In this document: one piece after another, positions 26,046 through 34,057 of the stretch
How positions within the stretch are numbered: position 1 is the stretch's first letter
How the letters are laid out: the number at the start of each line of letters is the position of its first letter
NCBI RefSeq assembly: GCF_001187535.1
Contig: NZ_LFIO01001041.1
Span: 1-34,058 of the forward strand
Length of the DNA stretch: 34,058 bases
Source: Rhizobium ecuadorense
GTDB taxonomy: Bacteria > Pseudomonadota > Alphaproteobacteria > Rhizobiales > Rhizobiaceae
Direction of reading: 5' to 3'
Notes under the pieces: generated by a model
Told to the model about the DNA's origin: nothing
The model's database searches: none
The model's input: only the letters and a program-made list of their open reading frames with translations
Position numbers and translations under genes: made by a program

Positions 26046-27125
26046 CTAGCCCCTCTGCCCGGCAGCGGTGATCGCCCGGCCGTCCGCGCCGAACGCCATC
26101 AGGTGGCGCGTATCGATGAAAACGGAGAGATCCGTGTCCGGGTCGATATTGTGGATGCCGTGCGCCAGCATCACCCAGCGGGTATCGGCAAATTGCAGAT
26201 GCACGAAACTTTCCGAACCGGTGATCTCCGAAATCTGTGTCCGTGCTGTCAGCCGCGCCGAATCGGCCGTCTGGGCGGTCGGTGCCAGATGATGCGGGTG
26301 AAACGCGATCGTTGCCGGCCCGTCCGGCACGTTCTGAAGATGCGGTGGCACGGCAAAAATCACAGCGCCATCGTGCAGGAAATTGCCTTCCGATTTGACC
26401 AGATCGATAAAATTCAGCGGCGGATCGGCAAAGGTTTTCGCCGTCGTCAGATCGGACGGACGGCGATAGACCTCGATCGTCGGGCCGAACTGCGTGACCC
26501 TGCCCTCGTTGAGCGCCGCCGTATTGCCACCAAGCAACAAGGCTTCGGAGGGCTCGGTCGTGGCATAGACGAAGATCGCGCCGGACTGGGCGAAGATGCG
26601 CGGCAATTCCTGCCGCAGTTCCTCGCGCAGCTTGTAGTCGAGATTGGCGAGCGGCTCGTCCATCAGCACCAGGCTGGCATTCTTGACGAGGGCGCGCGCC
26701 AGTGCGGTGCGCTGCTGCTGGCCGCCGGACAGGTTGAGCGGCGTGCGGTCGAGATAGGGCGTGAGCCTCAAAAGCTCGGCTGCCTTGCGCACCTCGCGGT
26801 CGATCGTGGCGGCATCCTTGCCCGAGATGCGCATCGGCGAGGCGATGTTCTCATAGACGGTCAGCGCCGGATAGTTGATGAATTGCTGGTAGACCATGGC
26901 GACATTGCGCTTCTGCACCGGCATGCCGGTGACATCGGCGCCGTCGAAATGCACGGACCCGCCTGTGGGACGGTCGAGCCCGGCCATCAGCCGCATCAGC
27001 GACGTCTTGCCCGACAGCGTCGGCCCGAGCAGGACGTTCAGCGAGCCCCGCTCGAGGACCAGATCGGTCGGATAGATGTGATAGTCCGCGCCCACCATCT
27101 TGGCGGCGTTTCGCAGTTCCAGCAT
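26046..27125 (-). CDS. glpS: Glycerol ABC transporter ATPase lacking the H-loop histidine
   Basis: The 359-residue MalK-like ATPase has Walker A GPTLSGKT (34-41), a Q-loop near Q80, a perfect signature LSGGQQQR (132-139) and Walker B LVLMDEP (152-158, E157). Where partners read VYVTHDQ, this protein reads VYATTEP, so the switch histidine is replaced by T190 and the following aspartate by glutamate. A TOBE-like C-terminal domain follows. The ATG at 27125 (MLELRNAAKM) is preferred over an upstream ATG at 27161 because homologous ATPases start there and GGGAACGGGA precedes it. It lies 42 bases after glpD and is the first transporter gene of the operon. Confidence 0.9.
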   Translation of the reverse strand: MLELRNAAKMVGADYHIYPTDLVLERGSLNVLLGPTLSGKTSLMRLMAGLDRPTGGSVHFDGADVTGMPVQKRNVAMVYQQFINYPALTVYENIASPMRISGKDAATIDREVRKAAELLRLTPYLDRTPLNLSGGQQQRTALARALVKNASLVLMDEPLANLDYKLREELRQELPRIFAQSGAIFVYATTEPSEALLLGGNTAALNEGRVTQFGPTIEVYRRPSDLTTAKTFADPPLNFIDLVKSEGNFLHDGAVIFAVPPHLQNVPDGPATIAFHPHHLAPTAQTADSARLTARTQISEITGSESFVHLQFADTRWVMLAHGIHNIDPDTDLSVFIDTRHLMAFGADGRAITAAGQRG

Positions 27126-27167
27126 TCCCGTTCCCGTGCCTCCACGCAGCGGGGACCACACGCCGCC

Positions 27168-28682
27168 TTATCCGGCCATCGCCGGCATGGCAGCCATGTA
27201 CTCCTCCAGTGACTGAGCCTGCTCCTTCGAAAGGCGCAGACCATCCTTTGTTCTCCTCCACAGCACGTCTTCAGCGTGCCGGGCCCATTCATGTTCGACG
27301 AGATAGGCGACCTCGGCCTCGTAGAGATCGCCGCCGAACAGCCGTCCGAGGTCTTCGACACCGCGGGCCTGGCCGAGCAGCGTCTTGGTCCTGGTGCCGT
27401 AGCGGCGCACCAGCCGGCGGGCATGCCGATCGGCGAGGAACGGATAGAGCCGCTTCAGATCGGCGACCTGCCCCTCGTAACCCTGGACCGCGAAGTCGCC
27501 GCCGGGCAGATGGCTTTTGGCCGTCCACGGGGCGCCCTTGACGCCGATTGCGGCGCCGATCTTCTCCAGCGCATGCTCGGAAAGCCGGCGATAGGTGGTG
27601 AGTTTGCCGCCGAAGACGTTGAGCAGCGGCGCGGCATTGCCTTCGCCCTCCAGCTTCAGCACGTAGTCGCGCGTCGCCTCCTGCGCCTTCGAGGCGCCGT
27701 CGTCATAAAGCGGCCGGACCGCCGAATAGGTCCAGACGATATCCTCGGGCCTGACCGGCTCCTTGAAATATTCCGACGCCGCATTGCAGAGATAGACCGT
27801 CTCCTCCTCGGAAATCCTGACATCCTTGGGATCGGCGGTGTAATCGCGGTCTGTGGTGCCGATCAGGGTGAAGTCGCCCTCATAGGGAATGGCGAAGATG
27901 ATACGATTGTCGGGATTCTGGAAGAAATAGGCACGAGGGTCGTCGAACTTCTTCTTCACAATGATATGGCTGCCCTGGACGAGGCGGACATGGTGCGCCT
28001 CGTTCTGGCCGAAGGCGGAGCGGATGACATGGTCGACCCAGGGACCGGCGGCATTGACCAGCATGCGGGCCTGATGGCTGTCATTGCGGCCGGTGACCGT
28101 ATCGGTGGTCTCGATGTGCCACAGACCATTCTCGCGCCTTGCCGACACCACTTTGGTGCGCGGCATGATGGTCGCCCCCTTGTCGGCGGCGTCGCGGGCG
28201 TTCAGCACCACCATGCGAGCATCGTCGACCCAGCCGTCGGAATATTCGAAAGCCTTTGAGAATAGTGCCTTCAGCGGCTTGCCGGCCGGATCGCGGCGCA
28301 TGTCGAGCACCGAGGTCGCCGGCAGCAGCTTGCGGCCGCCGAGATGGTCGTAAAGGAAGAGGCCGAGCCGGATCAGCCAGGCCGGCCGGATGCCGCCCTT
28401 ATGATAAGGCAGCACGAAGCGCAGCGGCCAGATGATGTGCGGCGCCATCGCCCAGAGGATCTCGCGCTCCATCAGCGATTCACGCACCAGGCGGAACTCG
28501 TAATGCTCGAGATAACGCAGGCCGCCATGAATGAGCTTGGTGGCGCCCGACGAGGTGCCCGAGGCAAAGTCGTTCATCTCCGCCAGCGCCACGGAATAAC
28601 CGCGCCCGACTGCATCACGCGCAATGCCGCAGCCGTTGATGCCGCCACCGATGACGAATATGTCGTAGATCTCCCGGCCCAA
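27168..28682 (-). CDS. glpD: Aerobic glycerol-3-phosphate dehydrogenase
   Basis: The 504-residue FAD enzyme (E. coli GlpD has 501 residues) oxidises sn-glycerol-3-phosphate to dihydroxyacetone phosphate at the inner membrane and passes electrons to quinone. The FAD-binding GGGINGCG is at residues 12-19, followed by SSGATKLIHGGLRYLE, typical of the DAO/GlpD fold. I chose the TTG at 28682: GGAGG lies 5 bases upstream and the protein then begins GREIYDIFVIGGG, as homologues do. The frame is open to an ATG at 28850, but that part covers the promoter and a palindromic repeat. It leads the glycerol operon downstream of glpR and a RIME-like repeat. Confidence 0.94.
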   Translation of the reverse strand: MGREIYDIFVIGGGINGCGIARDAVGRGYSVALAEMNDFASGTSSGATKLIHGGLRYLEHYEFRLVRESLMEREILWAMAPHIIWPLRFVLPYHKGGIRPAWLIRLGLFLYDHLGGRKLLPATSVLDMRRDPAGKPLKALFSKAFEYSDGWVDDARMVVLNARDAADKGATIMPRTKVVSARRENGLWHIETTDTVTGRNDSHQARMLVNAAGPWVDHVIRSAFGQNEAHHVRLVQGSHIIVKKKFDDPRAYFFQNPDNRIIFAIPYEGDFTLIGTTDRDYTADPKDVRISEEETVYLCNAASEYFKEPVRPEDIVWTYSAVRPLYDDGASKAQEATRDYVLKLEGEGNAAPLLNVFGGKLTTYRRLSEHALEKIGAAIGVKGAPWTAKSHLPGGDFAVQGYEGQVADLKRLYPFLADRHARRLVRRYGTRTKTLLGQARGVEDLGRLFGGDLYEAEVAYLVEHEWARHAEDVLWRRTKDGLRLSKEQAQSLEEYMAAMPAMAG

Positions 28683-28748
28683 TATCCCCTCCGAGCCCAC
28701 TGCTGATTTCGCATCGCACAAAACTTGCGCAATTGCGAAAGTGATAAC

Positions 28749-28794
28749 AGTTAAAACGAAAGAAATACGAATGTCAAACGAATGTTTGCACGAA
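28749..28794 (-). promoter_or_regulatory. glpD promoter with four phased ACGAA repeats (likely GlpR operator)
   Basis: ACGAA (plus strand) occurs at 28756-28760, 28767-28771, 28778-28782 and 28790-28794, spaced 11, 11 and 12 bp, about one helical turn each. A minus-strand TTGACA (28777-28772) sits between the second and third copies. A weak -10 (TTAACT, 28754-28749) lies 17 bp further on. A repressor bound across the array would cover the promoter. The repeats are seen; GlpR binding is inferred. Confidence 0.55.
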
Positions 28795-28804
28795 ATGGTG
28801 GGCC

Positions 28805-28922
28805 TAGAGCATGATGCCGAAAAGTGTGAGCGGTTTTCGGGCGACATCATGCTCTAACTCTTTAATTTAGAACAGGATTCAGATTTAAGGCCGACCCGGC
28901 CTTAAATCTGAATCCTGTTCTA
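28805..28922. repeat. RIME-like rhizobial double palindrome
   Basis: Two large palindromes lie side by side. The first has outer arms TAGAGCATGATG (28805-28816) and CATCATGCTCTA (28845-28856) with inner arms CCGAAAA/TTTTCGG. The second is a perfect 26-bp inverted repeat (28868-28893 with 28897-28922) and a 3-base loop. The sequence and double-palindrome layout match the Rhizobium intergenic mosaic element class. Its right end supplies the glpR stop codon, and its second stem-loop could act as the glpR 3' hairpin. Confidence 0.8.
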
Positions 28923-29693
28923 GCGCGATCTTCCGTTCGTTTCGATCAGCTTCACATTGTTTTCGAGGCAGAGATTGCGGATCGATGGCACCGGACAGTG
29001 GTCGGTGATGAAGGTATGAACCTGGGAAAGCTGGCCGATCCTGACCGGCGCGGTGCGTTCGAACTTGGTGGAATCGGCAACGAGAATGACATGCCGGGCA
29101 TTGGCGATGATCGCCTGGGCGACCTTGACCTCGCGAAAATCATAGTCGAGAAGCGCGCCGTCCATGTCGATCGCCGACGCGCCGATCACGGCGTAATCGA
29201 CCTTGAACTGACGGATGAAATCGACGGCCGCTTCGCCGACGATCCCGCCGTCCGAGCCACGCACGACCCCACCGGCGATGACCACCTCGATCGCCGGAAG
29301 CAGGCGCAACCTGTTGGCAACGTTGATATTATTGGTGATTACCATCAACTCGTGATGGTTGGCGAGCGCCTCGCCCACCGCCTCGGTCGTCGTTCCGATA
29401 TTGATGAAGAGCGAAGCCCCGCTCGGGATCAGCTCGACCGCAGCCATGCCGATCGCCTGTTTCTCGGAAGCGGCGATCTGGCGGCGCGCCTCGTATTTGA
29501 CGTTCTCGGTGCCGCTCGGGAATGTCGCGCCGCCATGAATGCGCGTCAGCACCTGCGCATCGCAGAGATCGTTCAAGTCCTTGCGGATCGTCTGCGGCGT
29601 CACCGAAAAGCGGGAAGCGAGTTCTTCGACCAGAACCCTGCCGCTCGATTTCGCAATCGCCACGATTTCAGTTTGTCGGTCGGTCAAGAACAT
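28920..29693 (-). CDS. glpR: DeoR-family repressor of glycerol genes
   Basis: The 257-residue DeoR-family regulator has an N-terminal winged helix. It begins LTDRQTEIVAIAKSSGRVLVEELASRFSVTPQTIRKDLNDL and continues into RIHGGA, the DeoR hallmark. A C-terminal sugar-phosphate-sensing domain follows. E. coli GlpR (252 residues) is induced by glycerol-3-phosphate, and the same is likely here. The gene lies immediately upstream of the glp operon on the same strand, separated by a RIME-like repeat and the glpD promoter. The ATG at 29693 gives a normal N-terminus. Two CTTTCG copies (plus strand, 29702-29707 and 29713-29718, 11 bp apart) just upstream suggest autoregulation. The stop codon is the end of the repeat. 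Confidence 0.9.
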   Translation of the reverse strand: MFLTDRQTEIVAIAKSSGRVLVEELASRFSVTPQTIRKDLNDLCDAQVLTRIHGGATFPSGTENVKYEARRQIAASEKQAIGMAAVELIPSGASLFINIGTTTEAVGEALANHHELMVITNNINVANRLRLLPAIEVVIAGGVVRGSDGGIVGEAAVDFIRQFKVDYAVIGASAIDMDGALLDYDFREVKVAQAIIANARHVILVADSTKFERTAPVRIGQLSQVHTFITDHCPVPSIRNLCLENNVKLIETNGRSR

Positions 29694-29701
29694 CGGCGCG
29701 C

Positions 29702-29718
29702 CTTTCGATCTGCTTTCG
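29702..29718 (-). promoter_or_regulatory. Upstream region of glpR with two phased CTTTCG repeats
   Basis: CTTTCG at 29702-29707 and 29713-29718 (plus strand) are 11 bp apart, with a related inverted half (GAAAGCGAACG) further upstream. The motif and spacing resemble the array at the glpD promoter. A GlpR autoregulatory site is possible. Confidence 0.35.
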
Positions 29719-29911
29719 TTTTAAAGAAAGCGAACGCCTGCGCAATGCCTATCTGTCACCTGACCTCGCCCTCCAACCAACTTTAGACTGACCAACCGAA
29801 ATTCTGGACCTGCTAGCCTCCGACAGGACCCGAGGCGGATGTCGACCGGCGAACAGTTCGTTTTGGCAGCCTTCGCGGCAGCGCCTTGCGCCTGTGTTTG
29901 GCCGAGGAGCG

Positions 29912-30172
29912 CTATGCAAACATATTGGGACCGAGCTCTTCGCTAACCTCTATGATGACATCCGCAGGGACATTGTTCCTCCGGGCGGCGGCGAGAATGG
30001 CTTCCGGACTAGGCGCCTCGTAAAGGCAGTAGGTCTTTTTTCTGTCCGCGCTGAGAAAGGAAAAAATCCACTTCACTCCTTCCTGGTCGTTGATCAGGTT
30101 GACTTGCTCTACCCCCTCTTTCGATAGATTGAGCTGTTCTGCAAAGTTTCTTTCAATGATGTAGCGTGGCAT
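29912..30172 (-). CDS. DUF4242-type small protein
   Basis: The 86-residue soluble protein begins MPRYIIERNF and continues with VKWIFSFLSADRKKTYCLYEAPSPEAILAAARRNNVPADVI. This matches the DUF4242 ('nickel-binding', SCO4226-like) ferredoxin-fold family. Members are small dimeric proteins of poorly known function. The ATG at 30172 is the family's normal start; an upstream ATG at 30193 adds 7 residues. It lies 40 bases downstream of the large cyclase/ATPase gene on the same strand, so the two are probably co-transcribed and may be functionally linked. There is no signal peptide or membrane segment. Confidence 0.78.
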   Translation of the reverse strand: MPRYIIERNFAEQLNLSKEGVEQVNLINDQEGVKWIFSFLSADRKKTYCLYEAPSPEAILAAARRNNVPADVIIEVSEELGPNMFA

Positions 30173-30212
30173 GACGAGACCTTTTCCCACCAAAAGCAGC
30201 GAACTGCCGGTC

Positions 30213-33200
30213 CTAATGAATCGTTGGCTTCAGTCGCTGTTGCAGCCGGACCATTCCCAGTTCGGCCGCGGTTGTTCGGGCATTCTCGGATAGCAACATT
30301 GCTCTCTTTATCGCGGCCCGGCTACCTATTTTCATTAGCAAGTCCGCATAGTCTGCCTGCGTATGCGCGAGCCACGGCCGCGCACTGATCGCCGCGTTCA
30401 TCTCGAGCGCGTGCTCAAAGTGCTTCGACGCTCTATCGAATTCACCCAACACCGCTGCCAACACTCCCAGATAGCGGCTTGCCGCGCCGAAGCAAACGGT
30501 CGCCATGCCGATCGTGACGGTCATGTCCTTGTAGTCCAGCATAAGCTTATAGAGGGTTTGGGCAGCGTCCGCGTCGCCGAGACCGGCGGCGACTTCCGTC
30601 AGGAATGAGAGGGACGCACTTCGCTTTCCGTCAAGCGGAAGGGCGAAGCGGGTGCGGGCAAGCTCGCTCAACCTCCGCTGGGCCGCATCCCGATAACCGA
30701 GGTCAAAGGCAACCAAGGCAAAACCCGGTAGCCAGGTGGCTCCCTCCGGGCTTTCATCAATCAACAGTTTCATGACCGGTGCGACCTCGGAGAGGCGGCT
30801 CTGCTCCCGTCGGATCGCGAACATCTGCATGCCGTAAACGCCCTCGGGCGCAGCGCCAAGGGTCAGCATGCCCAGCTTCAGCGCTTCTTCAGCAAGCTCC
30901 TCCGCGGCGGTGAACCTTCCATCGAGGATGGCCATCATCGCTCTTGCGGTGCGAGCGTAGAACTGGACGTTGAGATGCTGCCGCTCGGTACCAAGTTCGT
31001 CCAGCGCGTCAACCGCCCGATCGGCTCGTGCGCGATCGCCGAGCTCCGTGGAGACATAGGCGTCAACTGAAAGCGCTCGGCTCCGCACATCGTCGTCGTC
31101 GATCTCGTCGGCGAGGCATCTTATTTCATCTATGCGAGCGATGCGGTCGTTTCTCTCCATGACGGACTTGACCGGTGCCGGCGTCAGGAATGGCAAAGTG
31201 GAAAGCTCCACAAGCGCAGTCTTATCGCCAACCTGTCGGGCCAGTTCTATTCCTGCATCATGGCATTTTGCAGCCTTCTTCCTGTCGTTCAGGTAGGTGT
31301 ATGCCCGCGCAAGCCGGCTGAGAAGCTGGCACCGTGAACTCTTATCCGCCGGTTCAACCATCTCGAGGGCTTCCTCGAGAAGCGGCACCGTTTCGGCAAG
31401 CGAATTCGAGGAGAGGAATTTGGAGCCGTCGAGACCAATCACTGCGCGAACAAAGGCTTGCGTGTCCGCGGCTTTGCGTGCCAATGGGGCGGCCAGCCTG
31501 TATTTCGCCAGCGAATCCGTCATGCGGCCCGCAGCGAACAAGGCGTCGCCGAGTTTTAGGATCGCGGTGAGCAGGTCCCTTTGGCGCTCAGTTCCTTCAG
31601 GCAACCGCTCTGCGATTGCCAAAGCGTTCTGGAAATTGTCGACCGCCTCATAGTTGGCTGATCGTGCAAGGGCGCGTTCTCCAGCCTTCATCCAGTAGGG
31701 AAGCGCGAGTTCAATCCGTTGCGCTTTCTCGTAGTGCTGGGCGATGAGTTCGGGCTGCGTGGCAGCGACATCGTCATACTGTTCGACGAGAACCCCGGCG
31801 ATCCTCTCGTGGAAATGCCGCCGGCGCCGGTTGAGGAGCGATTGGTAGGCCGCATCCTGAATGAGCGCATGTCGAAAAACGAGAGCATCATGCAAGACGC
31901 CGCCTTCGACGACGATCTGGCTGGACTCGAGCTGGTTCAGTGCTGTCTCGAGCGCGCGGTCGTCGAAGCCTGCGATCTTCGAAAGAAGGCCGCGATCGAA
32001 TTCCCTGCCTATTACAGCAGCAATCTGCGCGATCTCCTTTGCCGTCGTCGCCAAACGATCGAGACGTGTCATCAGGGAGCCCTGTAGACTATCCGGGATT
32101 TCTGCGTTGAGCGACGCCGGCTTTCCGCTTTCCACGACGGACCGGGTCAACTCCTCGACGAACAGCGGCACTCCGTCCGTTCGCTCCGCAATCCTTTCGG
32201 CGAGCTCTTCGGGAATGTCGGACACCATGGATTCGATCAGCTCACGCATCTGCTGCCTGGTCAGGCGCCCAACGGAGAGCGTCGTCGCCTGCGCCAGTCC
32301 GCTTGCCCAGTTCGCGCTCCATTCCGGCCGGTGAGTCACGACGACAAGGGCGGCGGCGCCGTGAAGCCGGCTGACGAGTTCTCTCAGCACTTCACTGGTG
32401 GACGGATCCATCCAGTGCGCGTCTTCGAAAACCATGAGCACCGGTGCGATCCTGGCCGCAAGCAGCAAACGGTTCACCAAGGTGCGGACGAGAAGTTCCT
32501 TGCGCTGGTGGGCGGAGAGATCCGGCGGCCTGAACTCGTCGCCGACGTCGAGCGAAAGCAGCTCGGCATAGATCGCGCCAACTTCGGAAGGATTTTCGCC
32601 GTAGCGGCGAACAAGGGTGCGAAACTTTTCGATGCGCGCGTTCCGATCATCTGCCGGCGCAAACGACGCGACCCGGCTCAGTCGCTCGACGATCGGATAA
32701 AAGGCCGAGGTAGCGTGATAGGGTGAACACTGCAATCGGATGAGTTCATGCTGTGTCTCCTGCAGATGTTCTTCGAAAGCCTCGATCAGGCGGGACTTGC
32801 CGATGCCAGCCTCCCCCGACAGGAAGACCGCCTGGCCTTGCCCGGCCTTTGCCAACTCCCACCGTTCGAGCAGCAGGCCGATCTCACTAACGCGGCCGAC
32901 AAATTTCGAAAGCCCGCTGGCATGCGCGGCTTCGAAACGACTATCCACCTCTCGCTGACCGCGGACTTCGAACAGCGCAATGGGCGAGCTGAAGCCTTTG
33001 AGCTCCTGCGCGCCGAGGCTCTCGATTTCGAACGACTGCCCGGCGAGGCGGCGGGTGCTGTCGGAAACCACGATCTGTCCCGGGGCGGCCGCGGCCTGCA
33101 GGCGTGCTGCGAGGTTGGGAGTGTCTCCCGCGATTGATGCACGCTCCTTCGTGCTGCCGTCTGTGTTGCCAACGACCACGCGCCCGGATGCGATGCCGAT

Positions 33201-33740
33201 GCGAGCCTTCAATCGTTGCGCGTTGGGCGACTGCAAGGCGTCGACGGCGGCCATCGCCTCGAGGCCGGCCCGGATCGAGCGCTCGGCATGGTCCTCGTAA
33301 GCCATAGGCCATCCGAAATAGGCTAGCACGCCGTCTCCGAGATATTTGGCGACGTAGCCCCCGAAGCGCGTGACGGCGCCGGCGACGCTGTCCTGGTAAT
33401 GGCGGGTCAACTCGTGCATGTCTTCCGGGTCGAGCTGCGCCGATAGCGCTGTCGATCCGACCAGGTCGCAGAAGAGCACGCTGAGCAGCCGCCGGTCAGC
33501 CCCGGCTTCCGATCCAGCCTCGGTAGCAGCCGAACCAGGAGGCTGTTCGTCCGGACCCTGATGCGCAAGCCGGTTTATAGCAGCGAGAAGAATCTTCCGG
33601 TGCCCAAGCGAGACACCGAGCTCCTGGAGATCGGATTCGCCAAGATGAGGGAGCGCTCTCAGATCGACGTCATTCTCGGCGAAGGCGTCGGCGTACTTGC
33701 CGAGACCGAGTTGACCTAGCCAATCCTCAATCGTCTGCAT
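30213..33740 (-). CDS. SAM domain / class III nucleotidyl cyclase / AAA-type ATPase / TPR protein
   Basis: The 1175-residue multidomain signalling protein has, in order: a SAM domain (1-60, IEDWLGQLGLGKYADAF...); a class III adenylate/guanylate cyclase domain (about 82-262) with metal aspartates D92 (FCDLVGST) and D136 (YLGDGVLAYFG) and the catalytic GDTPNLAARL (N209, R213); a large AAA/STAND-type ATPase with Walker A GEAGIGKS (309-316) and Walker B VLMVFEDAHW; and a C-terminal half of helical TPR-like repeats. Related proteins are frequent in rhizobia. The cyclase residues look intact, so it may make cAMP. It has no membrane segment. The ATG at 33740 is the SAM-domain start. What it senses, and whether the ATPase controls the cyclase, cannot be told from sequence. 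Confidence 0.9.
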   Translation of the reverse strand: MQTIEDWLGQLGLGKYADAFAENDVDLRALPHLGESDLQELGVSLGHRKILLAAINRLAHQGPDEQPPGSAATEAGSEAGADRRLLSVLFCDLVGSTALSAQLDPEDMHELTRHYQDSVAGAVTRFGGYVAKYLGDGVLAYFGWPMAYEDHAERSIRAGLEAMAAVDALQSPNAQRLKARIGIASGRVVVGNTDGSTKERASIAGDTPNLAARLQAAAAPGQIVVSDSTRRLAGQSFEIESLGAQELKGFSSPIALFEVRGQREVDSRFEAAHASGLSKFVGRVSEIGLLLERWELAKAGQGQAVFLSGEAGIGKSRLIEAFEEHLQETQHELIRLQCSPYHATSAFYPIVERLSRVASFAPADDRNARIEKFRTLVRRYGENPSEVGAIYAELLSLDVGDEFRPPDLSAHQRKELLVRTLVNRLLLAARIAPVLMVFEDAHWMDPSTSEVLRELVSRLHGAAALVVVTHRPEWSANWASGLAQATTLSVGRLTRQQMRELIESMVSDIPEELAERIAERTDGVPLFVEELTRSVVESGKPASLNAEIPDSLQGSLMTRLDRLATTAKEIAQIAAVIGREFDRGLLSKIAGFDDRALETALNQLESSQIVVEGGVLHDALVFRHALIQDAAYQSLLNRRRRHFHERIAGVLVEQYDDVAATQPELIAQHYEKAQRIELALPYWMKAGERALARSANYEAVDNFQNALAIAERLPEGTERQRDLLTAILKLGDALFAAGRMTDSLAKYRLAAPLARKAADTQAFVRAVIGLDGSKFLSSNSLAETVPLLEEALEMVEPADKSSRCQLLSRLARAYTYLNDRKKAAKCHDAGIELARQVGDKTALVELSTLPFLTPAPVKSVMERNDRIARIDEIRCLADEIDDDDVRSRALSVDAYVSTELGDRARADRAVDALDELGTERQHLNVQFYARTARAMMAILDGRFTAAEELAEEALKLGMLTLGAAPEGVYGMQMFAIRREQSRLSEVAPVMKLLIDESPEGATWLPGFALVAFDLGYRDAAQRRLSELARTRFALPLDGKRSASLSFLTEVAAGLGDADAAQTLYKLMLDYKDMTVTIGMATVCFGAASRYLGVLAAVLGEFDRASKHFEHALEMNAAISARPWLAHTQADYADLLMKIGSRAAIKRAMLLSENARTTAAELGMVRLQQRLKPTIH

Positions 33741-33958
33741 CGACGTTGATCCCGCTCCACCGTTCTCAAAAATACCACGAACGTCGGCGTCGTACCACGC
33801 TATGGCGGAGAACAGGCGGAGGGCGGCCTACAAGGCGAAGCTGACGCGTTCACTGAAGAAGGACAGTACGGCGACGGCGTCGTCGAAGGACGTCACCGGA
33901 GAAGCGTCCGCAAAGCTACGGGGTTGGGAAGAGTTTGGGCGGGACGGGCTGCTCCGTC
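33741..33958. other. Intergenic stretch with no supported gene
   Basis: This is the upstream region of the cyclase gene. A plus-strand frame opens at an ATG at 33802 and runs to the window end without a stop. It passes straight through the palindromic repeat and shows no recognisable family, so I do not call it. Confidence 0.4.
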
Positions 33959-34057
33959 AGAGCATTTCCGTTTTCTACCAATCACGGAAATGCACCATCT
34001 CTTTGTTTTCACGCAATTCCGGACGCAAAACCGCTACGCACTTTTGCTGGAATTGCT
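33959..34057. repeat. Rhizobial palindromic intergenic repeat (second type)
   Basis: Two palindromes occur in tandem: GCATTTCCGT (33962-33971) with ACGGAAATGC (33984-33993), and GCAATTCC (34013-34020) with GGAATTGC (34049-34056), the latter enclosing GCAAAA/TTTTGC. The sequence looks like a widely scattered rhizobial intergenic element and differs from the one near glpR. It may continue past the window end. Confidence 0.65.

Noticed and set aside
25248..27212. 654-codon plus-strand open frame across glpT and glpS
   Set aside because: It is antisense to two clear ATPase genes; long shadow frames are expected in GC-rich DNA and the translation has no domain.
28683..28850. 56-residue N-terminal extension of GlpD
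   Set aside because: It covers the ACGAA array and part of the RIME-like repeat; the TTG at 28682 has a good ribosome site and the family's normal N-terminus.
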